From Massariosphaeria phaeospora (taxonomy: Eukaryota; Ascomycota; Dothideomycetes; Pleosporales): DNA of 64,000 nt. The stretch lies in the NCBI GenBank assembly GCA_011032825.1, contig JAADJZ010000005.1:1245001-1309000 (forward strand), given 5' to 3'. The position numbers and the translations under genes were made by a program. The notes below the pieces were generated by a model. That model was not told the DNA's origin. It searched no databases and saw only the letters and a program-made list of their open reading frames with translations. Of this stretch, positions 21,708-34,402 are shown piece after piece; the stretch's first letter is position 1, and each line of letters opens with the position of its first letter.

Positions 21708-23387
21708 ATGCCTCTACTAAACAAAGCATGCGCAGCAAGAAACGTGCACTGGATGATCCCTCGTCCCGTCAACAGTCTATTCACTGGCCGCTCTGAGCTT
21801 ATAGAGCGCATCCACAACGCCTTACGTAACAACGACCCAGGCACAACCAAGCAGAAGCGACTAGTCATCACCGGCATAGGGGGCATAGGAAAGAGTGAGG
21901 TGTGCCTCCAGGTCGCGGACCTAATGCGAGACGAGTGCGTTGCAGCTTAGCTGTGCTATGTATCAGCGCGTGTGCTAACAGCCAACAGCTTCTGGGGCGT
22001 GTTCTGGGTCGACGTGGGCAGCCCGTCGACTGCCAAGAACAGCTTCTTTGGCATCGCAAAGGCGCTCGGGTCTTCTGCTGAAAGCGTCGAGGAGTCACTG
22101 CAGGCGCTTGCAAGCACGAAGGACCGCTGGCTGCTAGTCTTAGACAATGCCGACGATCCAGAGGTCGACTATGCGGCGTACATCCCGTCTGGGAATCAAG
22201 GCGCGGTGATTGTAACGTCTCGCGTGCATGAGTGCAGCCAGCACAGCACGCTGCCTGCCGAAGCGCTCGAAGGCCTGGACGAAGAGCACTCGACGCAGCT
22301 TCTGCTCAAAGCCGCCCGTATGCCAGAAGAATTCTGGCAGTCTTGCGAAAAGCAGGCACAAGCTATCGTAGCACTGTTAGGATCGCACACGCTTGCGCTG
22401 ATCCAGGCCGGTACGTACATAGCAGAGGGATACTGTCAGCTGGACCAGTATGCCGAGAAATACAAGCGGCTGCGCAAGCGGCTGCTTAGACACTATCCTA
22501 AGCAACAGCAGTCGAGGTATCAGCATGTCTACGCGACCTTCGAGGCATCTATAGCAGTGCTAAACGATTCTAAAGAAGGGGTGGGCCAGGACGCCCTAGA
22601 CTTACTCGGAGTTATTTCAATGCTGCACTCTGGTGTGCTTCCGCTTCGCCTCTTTCGAGACGCGTGGAGAGGAGCTCGGCATGTGCTTGAAACTGGAGGT
22701 GCCAAGACAGATAAGATGGACGCTCTTGGAGGATGGCACGTATCTCAGCTACCTGAGGTTCTCGACGGCCAAGCAGATGAGTGGGACGACTACCGGCTTA
22801 ACAAAGCTAGTGCCCTACTTGTCTCGCTTTCGCTGGTGGCGAGACACCGCTCAGACAACCTGGATGGACTCTCGATGCATCCGCTGGCGCACGCGTGGGC
22901 GAAAGACCGACTGGGGAGCGAGCAGCAGCAGGCGGCTTGGGTGGGTGCCGGATGCATTCTTGCGTTGTCGCGGGGCGAGTTGGAGACGTGGCAGGTGTAC
23001 GAGAGGCAGCTGCGGCCGCATGTGCAGTCTTTCCTGTCGCCCAGCGTCGAGGCGATGTTTTCGTTTGGCCCGCTAGGGACGATGTTGCCTATCCTGTTGG
23101 AGTGTGGCTGGGCGCTGAACACGATGAGGGAGGACAGCAGGCTCGAGTCCTTGCTAGAAGGCATCTATAGGGTTTTTCAGATCGCGCCGTTAGATCCGTC
23201 ACGAGAGCACATAGTGATATGGGACCTTGCGGCAAGGAACCTAAGATATATGGGCCAAGCTAGGCAAGCTGTTGCGCTGCTGGAGCACGTCGTCAAGGTC
23301 AAACAGACCATAATAGCGGAGAAACATCCCTCTCGGTTGGTGTCAGAGCGAGCATTAGCGCACTTGCAGAGTATCTCAAAGAGCTAA
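21708..23387 (+). CDS. NB-ARC/TPR NLR-like protein, two exons
   Basis: STAND-type nucleotide switch like those of fungal heterokaryon-incompatibility and innate recognition systems. Exons 21708-21934 and 21989-23387 (54-nt intron, donor GTGCGT, GCTAACA branch site) give 541 residues. Features in order: PRPVNSLFTGRSELIERI, which precedes the nucleotide site in this class; P-loop GIGGIGKSE (56-64); Walker B RWLLVLDNADD (about 122-132); sensor strand GAVIVTSR (147-154); the GLDEEHSTQLLLKAA helix; a winged-helix/ARC2 region; and a single TPR-like motif at the end (ARQAVALLEHVVKV with EKHPSR). Relatives usually carry several TPRs, so the sensing part looks truncated. There is no recognisable effector domain at the N terminus; the patatin gene just upstream may be the missing partner. 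The upstream frame is open for another 29 codons but has no ATG there. Confidence 0.82.
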
Positions 23388-23528
23388 TAGTTCGTTCGAG
23401 AGTGTTGTATAGAGCTGTAGTTCCTACAATGTTCTTTAATCTATAGTTACCTGTTTAGCTAATACATGCGATTTATCCAACGCTGTCCAAATTACGTATT
23501 AGGCGCGAAGTTCGAACTAGTACATATA

Positions 23529-23566
23529 CGAGGAGCTCGTATTTAGTGTGTCATAAGCGAAATCTT
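23529..23566 (+). repeat. 5' terminal inverted repeat of the Tc1/mariner element
   Basis: Starts CGAGGAGCTCGTATTTAGTG and matches the reverse complement of 25208-25245 at 37 of 38 bases; the one mismatch is at repeat position 33 (A here, G in the other copy). The outer 11 bases are themselves palindromic (CGAGGAGCTCG region). Confidence 0.95.
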
Positions 23567-23652
23567 GGCCTCCCATCCCATCTCCGTTCCGAACAGCCCA
23601 CCACATTAAAAGCGACTTAACTTTATCAATTTACACCCAAAACTTACAAATA

Positions 23653-25011
23653 ATGGCTCGAATTAATCGCAGAACGCAGTTCGATTATTCTACGCCAAAA
23701 GAACGATGCAATAAGACCCGCCGGAGGGAGCTTAATCCAGTGCAGAGAGCCTTCGTCGCGGGGGCAGTTCTCTACGGCAATGCATCAGTCAATTCATGCG
23801 CCAAACTGCTAGGTGTTGATCAAGGGGGGCTATCCAAGATGCTGCAGAAGGTGAAGAGCAGGGCAGAAGAGTCAGGCCTCCCTATTACAGATCCAATTCA
23901 CTATGAGAACGATATAGGGCGTGGGAGACCTCACCTCCTTACACAACAACAAAAGGAAGAGATCATCCATATAGCCACCCAAGATCGTGAGCACCGCGAG
24001 AAGGAGTCATGGCAGGCAATAGCGCATAGAGATTTCGCCCATATACCTCATATTTCGAAATCTACGTTCGAAAACGTCATGTACGAAGCTGGCTACGCAC
24101 GTAGGGCACCAGGTTTTAGGCCTACTTTAACTGACGATCAATGTACTACTCGCTATAAGTGGGCCCTTGCTCACAATCCTGATAAATACGAGAGAGGAGA
24201 TGGCAAGGGGTTCAACTTCCGGCGAGTTGTATACACTGACGAAACGCCTGCTCGCGTTGGAGAGCAGAGAGGCATGAAAAGAGCTTGGTGTAAACCCGGA
24301 GAAGAGTATTATAAAAATGTCAAGAAGCCGAAGCTTCGTAATACCTGCACCTTGCAGTTTTACGGCGCTTTTACATACGGAGAGAAGGGACCTTGCCACA
24401 TATACACTAAGGAAACCAAAGAGGAAAAAGCTGTGGCCGCCAAAGCTCTACAGAAAGAGAATAAGGAGAACAAGACTCAACGGCAGAACCTTGTTCCGCT
24501 TGCCCGGTGTGTTTTACGCTCTATGGGAGACTCTGAAATCAACTCCCGCAAACAGGCCTGGCGCAAGGATTTGGAGCACACGCGTGGGGACTGTACACGG
24601 GGGGGGATTGACGGTTACAGGCATCGTGAGGAGGTGCTCAAGCCTCTACTTGTGCCTTGGATCAAGCAGCTTCAACAGAAAGGCAAAACTGACGTCGTAC
24701 TGTTAGAGGACGGTGCCCCAGCACACGCCTCAAAGATTGCTACAGAGTTTCTAAAGGTCTAACACGTCTCTAAGTTGCCTTGGCCCGGCCACTCACCCGA
24801 CGTCAACGCGGAGGAGCATGCTTGGCCATGGATTAAGTGTCACATTACAAAAGATTACTCGCCGTTAACCTGCGAAAGCGAGTGCCGCAAACACTGGGAG
24901 GAGGAGTGGCAAAACCTGCCTATAGAGGCAATCAACAGGTGGATTGATCACGTTCCTGAGATTGTACGCAGGATCATCGATCATGGAGGCGATAATGACT
25001 TCCATGGGTGA
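23653..25011 (+). pseudogene. Tc1/mariner transposase (DD34E) with one in-frame stop
   Basis: Cut-and-paste transposase. The frame runs 369 codons from an ATG, then TAA at 24760-24762, then continues open in the same frame to 25011 (452 codons in all). N-terminal helix-turn-helix DNA-binding region at about residues 28-75. DDE residues: D196 in VVYTDETPA, D353 in LLEDGAPAH, and E388 in SPDVNAEEH, giving the DD34E spacing of Tc1-like enzymes. The stop at codon 370 lies between the second Asp and the Glu, so the truncated product lacks its third catalytic residue. The change looks like CAA to TAA, a CpA to TpA transition, the context preferred by fungal repeat-induced point mutation; a sequencing error cannot be excluded. 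Inactive in cis as read. Confidence 0.9.
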
Positions 25012-25207
25012 AGATAGGGGGGATAGTCATTAGTGAGTAGCATTGGGTCGAGGGACCTCCCAAAACACCAAATCTTGGCCTTATCTTTTCCTATTTAGAC
25101 CATATTATTCAGAACATCGAGGTTACACATAAATATCACGAATAAATGCGTATTTGGCCGATTTTGTATGTGATTTTGTATAATGGGGGGGTCTTGGGAG
25201 CATGACT

Positions 25208-25245
25208 AAGATCTCGCTTATGACACACTAAATACGAGCTCCTCG
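25208..25245 (-). repeat. 3' terminal inverted repeat of the Tc1/mariner element
   Basis: Reverse complement of the 5' repeat with one mismatch; followed by the TA target dinucleotide. Confidence 0.95.
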
Positions 25246-25247
25246 TA

Positions 25248-26530
25248 GAGAAAGTTATGCCAAGGTAGACATAGGTAGATGCTAGGTACAGTCCGAGTAA
25301 TACACTAGCCTCCTTAGCGTTAGATGACATAGCAATACCGCTAGAGCTACTTTAGTCGTTGTCGCTTGCTGCATGTACTACCCTTTGTAGCGGATACTCG
25401 CTTTGTAGCACGCGCATAGCTAAAGCTAAACTTTGTGCGTTGTAGAAAGCATTAAATACCTCTCACCATCTATTTTGCTAAGTTTTAGCAAGCAAGAGGT
25501 TAAGTTGACGTTGTTGTGGCAGAAATAGTGTTGTAAGGTTAATGTACGTTAGACGCATAGCAAGCAACGCAGTCACTACTTCTGTGTAATTTAAAGGTAA
25601 AAATTGCGAAGTTCGTAGAGGAGCACCTATAAATCATGTTACTAGCTTCCTAATAGCAATGACGACGCTGGGACATATTGACGTTGCTGCAATGTCCAGG
25701 TACCTCTCGTTTCTTTCGGGACGCAGTGGTCCTTCGCCACGCAGGGGGGGAGGTTACGTCGAAGAGTCCAAGTCCGAATATCCAGAACGGGAACAAAGCA
25801 CACACACACACGCCACAGACATCACTAGGGGATAGATATTAATACGGCGGATGAACAACGGCAAGATGTGCGCAAGCCGTCTCTAATATATCGTCGAAGA
25901 AGAAAAAAAACTCCAGAGTAAGTAGGCATATTCCTACGCGGGGCCCAAGCCAGCCCCCAAGTCCTCGTGGAAACGTCAAAGAATCACCGCAAGAAGCGGG
26001 GGGAACGCAAACAGAAACGCAAACGCAAACGCCGAATCCCGTGCCAACCCATTCCATCCCATCCCATCCCAACCCAGTTGTTGTTTATGAGAGATAATGA
26101 AAAGCATGTCATGCCATGTCATGCCTTTCGCACCTGACCTTCCCGCGTGAGACCAAGACGGAGAACCGGAAAAAAATAAGACATGGAAAAGAATCCCTCA
26201 TACCCCACGCTATGCCCACCAATGAATGCAATGTCATGCACATAGCCGAAGCTTAGCCCAGTATCCGTCTATGTCATAACCTCGAGCCCAAAGCAAACGC
26301 CGAGCCAACGGACTCCATACCAGACCAGGTAGATACGAAAGAGTGAAGTGCACTTGGACCAGACCTAATTCGCCAAGTCCAACTCGCTCACAGGTGCCTC
26401 ACCTTTCTTTTCGACCGATCGACCAAGTATTCATCTTTGAGGAAGCGCTCTAGTGGTGAAGAAAGTAGACTGGAAGTGAGACCTGACGATGTGCCTATAG
26501 AACATGACAAGGTTAACTTAGGCCCCTAGC
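25248..26530. other. AT-rich intergenic region downstream of the transposon
   Basis: No supported gene. AT-rich sequence from 25250 to 25680 is followed by a CA run near 25800-25812, CAAACG/CAGAAACG repeats near 26008-26030 and ATCCC repeats near 26052-26072. The right end holds the 3' region of the deubiquitinase gene. Confidence 0.5.
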
Positions 26531-29500
26531 TTACATATCAATAAGATCAGGGCCTTCGTCAGACTCACTACCATAATCAGACTGCTCGAACGCCTCACCT
26601 GCTGATATTGGCGTGTCATCGTCCTGAGGCCACTGACGCAGCCTGCCCTCGAGGTCTTGAGTATACTGCTCGAAGATAATTCCATCGTTGTCGCTCTTGA
26701 ACTGATCCAGCGTAGGATCTTCGCTGTTGGACAACGCGTAGAGATGTTGCATCAACGAAGTACAAGCCGCAATCATAGGTTGCATATATGTCCGTGATGC
26801 CCCATTATGGTGCTCCTCCGCAATCTTTCGCATCAATTCTACAGCCAATGCACGGATGTTCCGGTACTTGGCTCTAAGGCATTCTTCGTTTGCGAGCTCA
26901 TCCGCTTTATGTTTCATAAACAGGTCAACCAAAAAGTTGCACGCATCTTTACGTACGTTGTCGTCCTCATAGATGAGCAACGCAACGGCATACTTGCGTG
27001 ATGATTGAAGGAGCTGTGTGTAGAACGTGTCCGGGTGTCTCTGGTTGAATACTACCTCGTTTACCGACGTGAGTAGGCCGGCGAAAAACTCCAAATGAGC
27101 CTTCCCACCGTTGTCCCGAAGCTTATGTGCAGATTTAACCACTGCTTCTACCATCTGGGTGACTAGATCTGGCTGTCGTGATTCTTGACAATACGCTAGA
27201 GCCGCACGAACGTAAGGGTCCGAGTGAGGTGGATTCAAACCGTGAATACCTTCCGAGACCGTAAGATAAAGAAAATGCTGAGTTCGTGTATCCATCGACG
27301 AAAGCATCCACTTGAGAATCTCGCCGGGATAGAATGTAACCGTCTTGCCACTATCAAAGGTCTCGATCATCCTATCCAGGACAGCGTAGGCCTTGGTCTC
27401 TTCATGCCAGAAATGTAGAACTTGGTGCTCTGTATAAGTCAAGGGAAACTTGGATACCGACCGGTCGTACTTTTCGAGGCGGCTGCGGTTGCTGTTCGGT
27501 ATGGGTTGTGCACGAATATCCATCTTGGAGAACAAAGTGTGTAAGAACTCGATCATCCTGTTGAAGATGCCTTTTTTCTTCTCAACCACTCGCCATATGT
27601 CAGGGTCACCTAGACGGAACTGAGGGTAGGCATGCATGCAAAGAACGCGCAAGCAAAAATCAAGAAGGCCCTGATCTAGGATGATTGCTGTCTCAACATG
27701 GCCCATCTCACTGAGTTGAGCAAGAGTCAGATAGAGGTCATCCCAGCCTTTAGGGCACATGTAGGAATCTTTGGCGACGGCGTATAGTCGACGAGTCGTG
27801 TCCACAAGTATACCTTCGATAGGGGCCATCGTGCCGGTGTCCATGTCGGTGTCGATACTCTCAACACCATAGAGAACAGGGTCCTGTTCGCGGAGGAAAC
27901 TTAGGCTGTCGATTAAGAACGTGCGCGCATGGGCCCGAACCATGGCGTGGCCCGATTTTAATAGCATGCTGACCAGGGCGAATTCATCTTGCGCTAGCCA
28001 CTTCAATGCGAAGTGACAACAAACTGGGCATGATAGTACCGTCTTCCGAAGCTGGGCCATAGTCTCCTCGAACATATCTACTGTCTGAAGGCGACAGAGG
28101 GTCTTGGAGAGATGATCAAGCACTGCCCGCAGGGCCCAAATCTCTTGTTGGTGATCTTCCGAGCATCCGCCATGATTAACGATCCGTAACGTAGCTAAGA
28201 TCTGTTTGATGAATCTCGAGTGATTTGGATCATAAAGACTGTACTCGCGAACAAAAGCCTCATTGTCGGCCTTGATCTCGTTCTCAACTGGAGGAGGTAT
28301 TGGAACTTTGGGAGCTCCACTGCGAGGAGAACTGATGTACTGGCAATGATCATTGTCGATGGCGGCTTTACGCTGGTAGAACAGCATATAAGCGCTAAAA
28401 TGCTTTTGTTGTCGTGGAACAGGATCGTCGCTAAGCCCTCCAAAGGCGTGATAAGGGATGCAACGGTGGTCAAATGTATCGACGTCGCGGTCATTGAACT
28501 CGAACCAACTCGTCATACTTCCAGATGGGCAAGGTCGTTCGCGTATGTAGGAGTAGTAATGTCCGTTCTCAGAATTACCTGAATGAACCAAGACACCAAC
28601 GAGTTCGAATAAATCTTCCTGCCTCGGTTTGGAGGGATCGCTAAGGTGGGCAACATTGTATGGGCTGACGTCAATGCAGGTTGGAAACTCGAAGTAATCG
28701 TTGATTTTGGCTCTCCTCATCTCGACCAAGTCGAAATCGAAGCGCTTCAGGTGGAATATCAGGTTGTCAGGTACGTCCTTGAGGCAAGTCCTACACCATT
28801 GAGTTAGTTTGACATGGCGATAAGACTTCAGAATTACTTACCGCTTGACGGCGTCCACGAACTTCCCTCCACAAGACTCGCACTTGTACTTGTTATCCCC
28901 CTCCATGACATCACCCTCAACGAAGGCCTGAAGGCTCTCTTGCAGGTTGGCCTTACCCTGCACATCGCACTGAACCACGAAGAAACTCTCGACTCGTTCA
29001 GATACGTGCTCGCATTCCTTCGATTTGATCTGATTGACCGTTTGTCCGCCATAGAATGACCGGAAAAGTTGCTTAGACTCCGGCGTGAGCATCTGACCTT
29101 CCCATTGATCGAAGAGCAAGTTGTAAAATTCGTCAGCATCCATTTGGATATTGATATCTATCGGGCCACTGTCAAGACCTTTGACACAAGACGCGAATTC
29201 TCGAGGATCAGCTGCCTTGCGATAGGAATTTTGCAACTGTGCAAAAAGTTTTTGTGTCTCCGCGAGTAAGCGTTGGGACGTTCCGGCATCAGCAACGCTC
29301 AGGCCAAGCATGAACTTGCGGAAGTTCACATTCATGAACAGCTGCGTGACTAGCGAGTTCATGTAGCAGATAGCTCGGGGATTGTACAAGCCAACGTATC
29401 CAGTAGGAGATCGAATTTCGTTCGTGCGGTCCACGGCGTAGGAACACCAAGTGATATCCACACCCTCATGGGAAAGGCCTTGAACCAAATCCAGAAGCGT

Positions 29501-32500
29501 ACCGTAGCTAGATCGATCTTCCGCTAGGGCGAGTACAAGGTCGTATAGTTCCTTCCGAGTCTTGCTCTCGAGCACCGGAAGTTCAGTGTATTGTGGGAGT
29601 TCCTCGTTGATCTCGAATACTCTCGGAGTGAAGAGAAACTTGCGGAAGATGCGTTCGATGAGCGGCCCAGCATTCAATGGCTTCTTGAATGATTTTAGAG
29701 ACGAGATGCAGCAGAGAAGGAGCTTGGTAAACCCCATTACTACAAAATCAGTCTCTTCATGACCAACAAATTCTTCATGTTTATAATGAAGCAGCAGATC
29801 ACTCCAGTTAGTTAAATTCGACCGCAGAGCGTCCTCGTCCCTTCCATTCTCGTCCTGGTTGCGGAAGACTTGTTCGGCAATCTCGAATAATTGCTCGGAC
29901 TGAGCTGGGTAACGTACGGTTGCTGGTAAGGTGGCAGAAATGACTGCCCAAAACTGAGCAGCGGGCTCGGCCGGGGTAAGCGCAGATGTGACTGGGAGAC
30001 CGCCCCCGCAAACCGACGCGATTGACCCTGCTACTTGCTCCCGAAGGAATTTCCGTGGATCGGTGAGCAGTAGTACTTGATGTAAGGCAGGTATATCCGG
30101 ATGACCGATAAAGGCGTCCCATACTTCTCGCGAGTGCAGTGACGCCTCGAGAATGGTTGCGTAGGATTGGCAAGCGACTTGTGTGGCATCGTCATTGGCT
30201 TTGACAGCTAGACACGACAGATCCATCAAGCGGTTGACAAAAGCTGTCTCATTGGAGAAGTAGCTGGATGAGACTTCCTGACCTGGACGTTCTGCTTCGC
30301 ATTAGGCGTTGGTTACTAGATTGATTGATTGGGAAGATGTACATACCTTTGAGAAACTCCAAAAGCACGTTCACGAGCGTAGCTACCACATCCATTTCGT
30401 GACGATCGGAGACCGCCTTGCTGATTAGAGCTTCGTTCAGTAGAGCTTTATGGAGGAGTTGCACGGCATTTGCGAGAAAGCGATCCTCCAAGGAACCCTG
30501 GGATATGTTAGTTCAATTCTGAGAACATTCGTGAGGGCGAACGAATGCTCATGCCGAAGTAATGATTTGTGAAGCACATAACGAGACTGGGATATTGAGT
30601 GTTACATCAACGGGCACATTGAACGACCCATATGCCCGCTCACAGATGGCACAGCGAGTGGTCAGACATACCTTTTTGAGCTGTTCCCTCAGCTTGGATT
30701 GAAGAGCCTGAGCTGCGTATTTTGCCTGGAATACTTTGCCAGGAGGAAAGATCTCATCAGTTGACACGGACGTAGACATAACGGATGCTGAAATCCGTTC
30801 AAGATAGGGAAAGAAGGTTAGAAAGTCGAAGAGCTAATGATAGTCAGTTAAGTGATACACACATGATGGATTTCAGGAATACGAACCACACTACTGAGAT
30901 GATCGGCTGCATCCATGCATGCAAACAACTCCTCGAAGTGTTCCCACACTGATCGCTCGAAGACGGAGCCAGTCAAACTGCTGTTAGTCATGGGTTGGAT
31001 AACTTCGCTTCCTGCAGCTTTCTGCACGAGCAATCGTCCGAGACCCATACTATTGATTTTCTCGTGTCCCCTCTCTACAACACTCAAACGATGGCCTCTG
31101 GCAAAAAGATTGATCTTCGTGAATCCGGTATTTTGACAAATCCGCGTGTATAGTTCCTTGAACGTCGCATCGACGCCCATGAAGACTTTGTACAGTTCGT
31201 TGTCCGTCGCATTCTGGTACCAGACTTCGATGTCGTTTCCAAAGGGAGGGTTCGTCTCCAGAGCCTCCACTTTCGAGTCGGATCTCTTAGAACGATTGAA
31301 TTCGGGTTTGTTGCGGATGTGCGAGAGCAACATCTTCACAAAGTGCAAGATTCGGCCAAAGCGAGCCTCATTCCGTATTTGTGTGCCATCAGAGGCCACC
31401 ATGTCCATGCCATCGTTCGGCTCAGGCTTTCCGCCAGATCCTTGTCTTATGGCCTGGTAGATGGATAATAGCTCCCGCATGCATCGCTCAACAAGAGCGA
31501 CGTGAGCCTCTTCGACTTCTTCCAAACTCACATCATGATCCAAATCTAATTCAACGTATCGGCTTGCAAGTAATGTTGCCGCGCGATCCTCAATAGTGCC
31601 TGCCGGGGCATCCATCATCATTGACCACAAAAGATCAGCCCCACGGATTTGAAGAAGCTCTTTATCACCATCTTCCATTTTCACTTGCCGGCGTGTTGTG
31701 GGAAAGCTATAATTCGCAACAAAATCGAACAGACCAGGAGTGTAATACTGCGATTCTAGTTTTGGAACATACGTGGAGATAAGTTGTTTGCAGACTTCGT
31801 TGTCAGATTGCAGTTTGACGGCCTCAGAAAACTTCGCCCATGCGTAATCTCGGAAGTGGTTCGAATGTGAATCTTTGCCGACAAGGTGATCCCAGAGAGT
31901 ATGGTAGAGGTCAACAGGTATAGCTTCGGTTGCTCGGATCAAGAGATGACTGAACATCTCGAGCCGGTATTGGAGAGCGAGTAGTTGAGCAGGGTAGTAA
32001 TCGGCTTGAGCTTCCGCTTTAACGAAGGCACAAACCTCTTCTAGGATATGACGTGTTACATCAAGATGTCGCTGAAAAAAGGGTGCATCGTGGAAGGACC
32101 CTGCCAGGCATAGGATATGAACGGCACGTACGCTGCCCGTTGCCTTTGAAGACCGTGTCGCAATGTGCTTTGCGCACTCCTGGTATATCTCGTACCGCTC
32201 GTCTGCGAAAACATAAGATGCCAGCATGCGCAATTGCTCGCAAGCTTCACTGTGAAGAGAATTCGTTGTTTTGTTAGACTCTCTGCTTGGCGAAGTGTCT
32301 TGTAGTACCCGAATGCACACATTCCAAGGTCGAGCCTTGCGATCCGTAGCAGACCAATCTACGTACTTCGCTTGGAGTTTCATACTCAATTCTCGCAGAA
32401 ACCTGAAGATATCGGTTGTGTAACTTGATATTGGGAGGTCATAGAGTTTGGTGCAGAGATAGAGTAGCTCCGGTGCTTCCATGAGGTTGACGATGCCGCG

Positions 32501-34402
32501 TAGCATGGTCATAGTCGCCGAAACGACCCGAGGATCCTGGCTGGTGGACACAGTGTTCCAGATCGCATCGGTCTGGCGCTCAGAGTAGCGATGGGTGACA
32601 ACAAGGAATCCAACGATGTTGCCGCTTCGGGAGATGATTTGTGGGTGGGAGTCGACACTGATGATGTAGTCGACAACTCGCTCGTGTAATAGGAACTCGG
32701 CTAGGTATTGCATGACTGGATGGTTTACTCCTGTCTCCGATGAACTGTACTCGCGCCATATCTCGACAAGCAAGGTGTCCATAAGCCCGATACTCATAAC
32801 GCGAAGCTCCATACGTCCTTTGACGACGTACTTCCTGAGCAGCTTGAACCTCCACGCGTTCATGACAAGGGGTGCGAAGAATTCTGAGCTCTGGCCGAAT
32901 GACTCCGTTCGGTTCGTAGGTAGTTTGGCTTCAGATGTGGTTGATGAAGGGGAATCCGGGTCACCAAACTCAAGGAATTCTTCGGCAAGCTCAGAAGCCA
33001 GAGCATCGTCCCAATGACATAGGTCTTGCAGGAGTGATGAAAAGTGCATGATCAGATCCTTCGTCACACCGGTATCGACAACCTTACTAGGTGCTTGCAT
33101 ATCAACGTTATATCTCCGGACATACTGCAAAACACCCCTGTAGTATTTATGGCAGTCTAACGCGTTCTCCTTCTCTTTGTCGGCACCGAGCATGGACCAG
33201 CCCACCGAGTTTAGTATTTGGGTCACCCATGTCGCAATCCAGTTCTGGCATTGTTGTGGAACCTTGCCACAGGCTACGTCGGCGAAATGTAGCAAATGTT
33301 TAACGCCGTCGGCTTTGATGAACTCCGACAGCAAACGGTTTCCCATCTTCTCCGTGTCAGCACCATAATCTTTCCCTAGCAGAGTAAAGAGGGGTGACTT
33401 TTCCTGCTTGAAAATGGTGTTGATATGGCGGATGTGTTTGGCGCTTATCAGAGGCCGATCATAAACGCTGTCGGAGGTCCAATTCGTAAGGGTCTCGATA
33501 TCAACTCGGAGTAGACGGGTGCAGAGCACCAGGTAGCTTTCCAGAAAATCGAGGAAGACTTCGTGCTCCGCTTTACCGTCGACATAGAAGTTTTCGCCGA
33601 ACGGATATCTGTGGATGTTATTATGCTGGTCCGGAAACATGGAGGAATTTATCCAATTGTACCTCCGATGGAGAACCTTGTGTACCAGCGCTGCAAAGTC
33701 ATCCCACCAGAGGGCCCGGTCAAGATAGAAGCTTCTCCACGTCGAGGGTCGGCCAGGAAGGCTTCTAAGCCAGAGAGTGATTTCCGGAAGCACGGTGCCA
33801 TCGAGATGATTAGCTGAAGGGTTGTTAGCACCAGCCCTACGATCGACAACAGGAAAAGATATGAAATGGCCCGACTCGCCTGCTTGGAAATGCTGTACGA
33901 CGGAGCGAAGAGCGGCGAAGTAGTTGTCATGTTGCGTGAAAGGGAATCTGGAAAAATAGTCCTCTGCAACATATTCTACCTGCATCACGCCGGCTCCCAA
34001 GTCAACATAGTCGAGCATGCCCTCCTCGGCGTCATCGTCGTCTTCATCGATAGCGAGGACAGGCGGGCTGTCGGCGGCGGCATCGTCTTGACCATCGGGA
34101 GCGTTCTCGGTGCTGAGTATAATGGCCACTGTGTCCTCTTGGTCGGCCGAGGCAGCGGACGAGGGGGGCTGCGAGCGGATCGTCATCTGGACCTGGTCGC
34201 GCGGCGCGGTGCTTTCGGACGCGTGCGTGTCGGCGGACATGGCTTCGGTCGCTCTGATGCCGCTGTCTAGGCGGGGGCGTTTGCGGGTCAGAGAGGAATC
34301 AGCGTCTTCTATGGAGTCGCGGCGAGGCGGCGAAGCGGGGACGGTGTTTGCTCGATCGTCGGCAACAACGGGCTCCATTAGACCATGATCCCGCTGACTC
34401 AT
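26531..34402 (-). CDS. large USP-family deubiquitinase (ubiquitin carboxyl-terminal hydrolase), five exons
   Basis: Cysteine protease of the USP9X/USP24/USP34-like giant class; removes ubiquitin from proteins. Exons: 34402 to about 30887, 30833-30672, 30497-30347, 30291-28842 and 28790-26531, giving about 2,510 residues. Exons 2-5 join with clean GT-AG sites and matching phases; the first junction is less sure (a GTTCGT or GTGGTT donor keeps the frame). The N terminus is Ser/Asp-rich with a nuclear-signal-like RKRPRLD, then a very long helical repeat region. The catalytic domain starts at GYVGLYNPRAICYMNSLV; the active-site Cys codon is 29366-29368. CxxC zinc-ribbon pairs follow (CESCGG), and the His box SGNSENGHYYSYIRE is intact. 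A long helical C-terminal domain ends in an acidic tail. Overall length and layout match the family, so the enzyme should be active. Confidence 0.9.

Larger units (their letters stand above)
23529..25245 (+). mobile_element. Tc1/mariner-type DNA transposon, 1717 bp, full length
   Basis: Flanked by 38-bp terminal inverted repeats and by TA on each side (23527-23528 and 25246-25247), the target-site hallmark of Tc1/mariner elements. It contains one transposase frame filling most of the element, interrupted by one nonsense codon. Both ends and the interior are otherwise well preserved, so insertion is probably recent on an evolutionary scale. It lies directly downstream of the NB-ARC/TPR gene. 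Confidence 0.93.
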
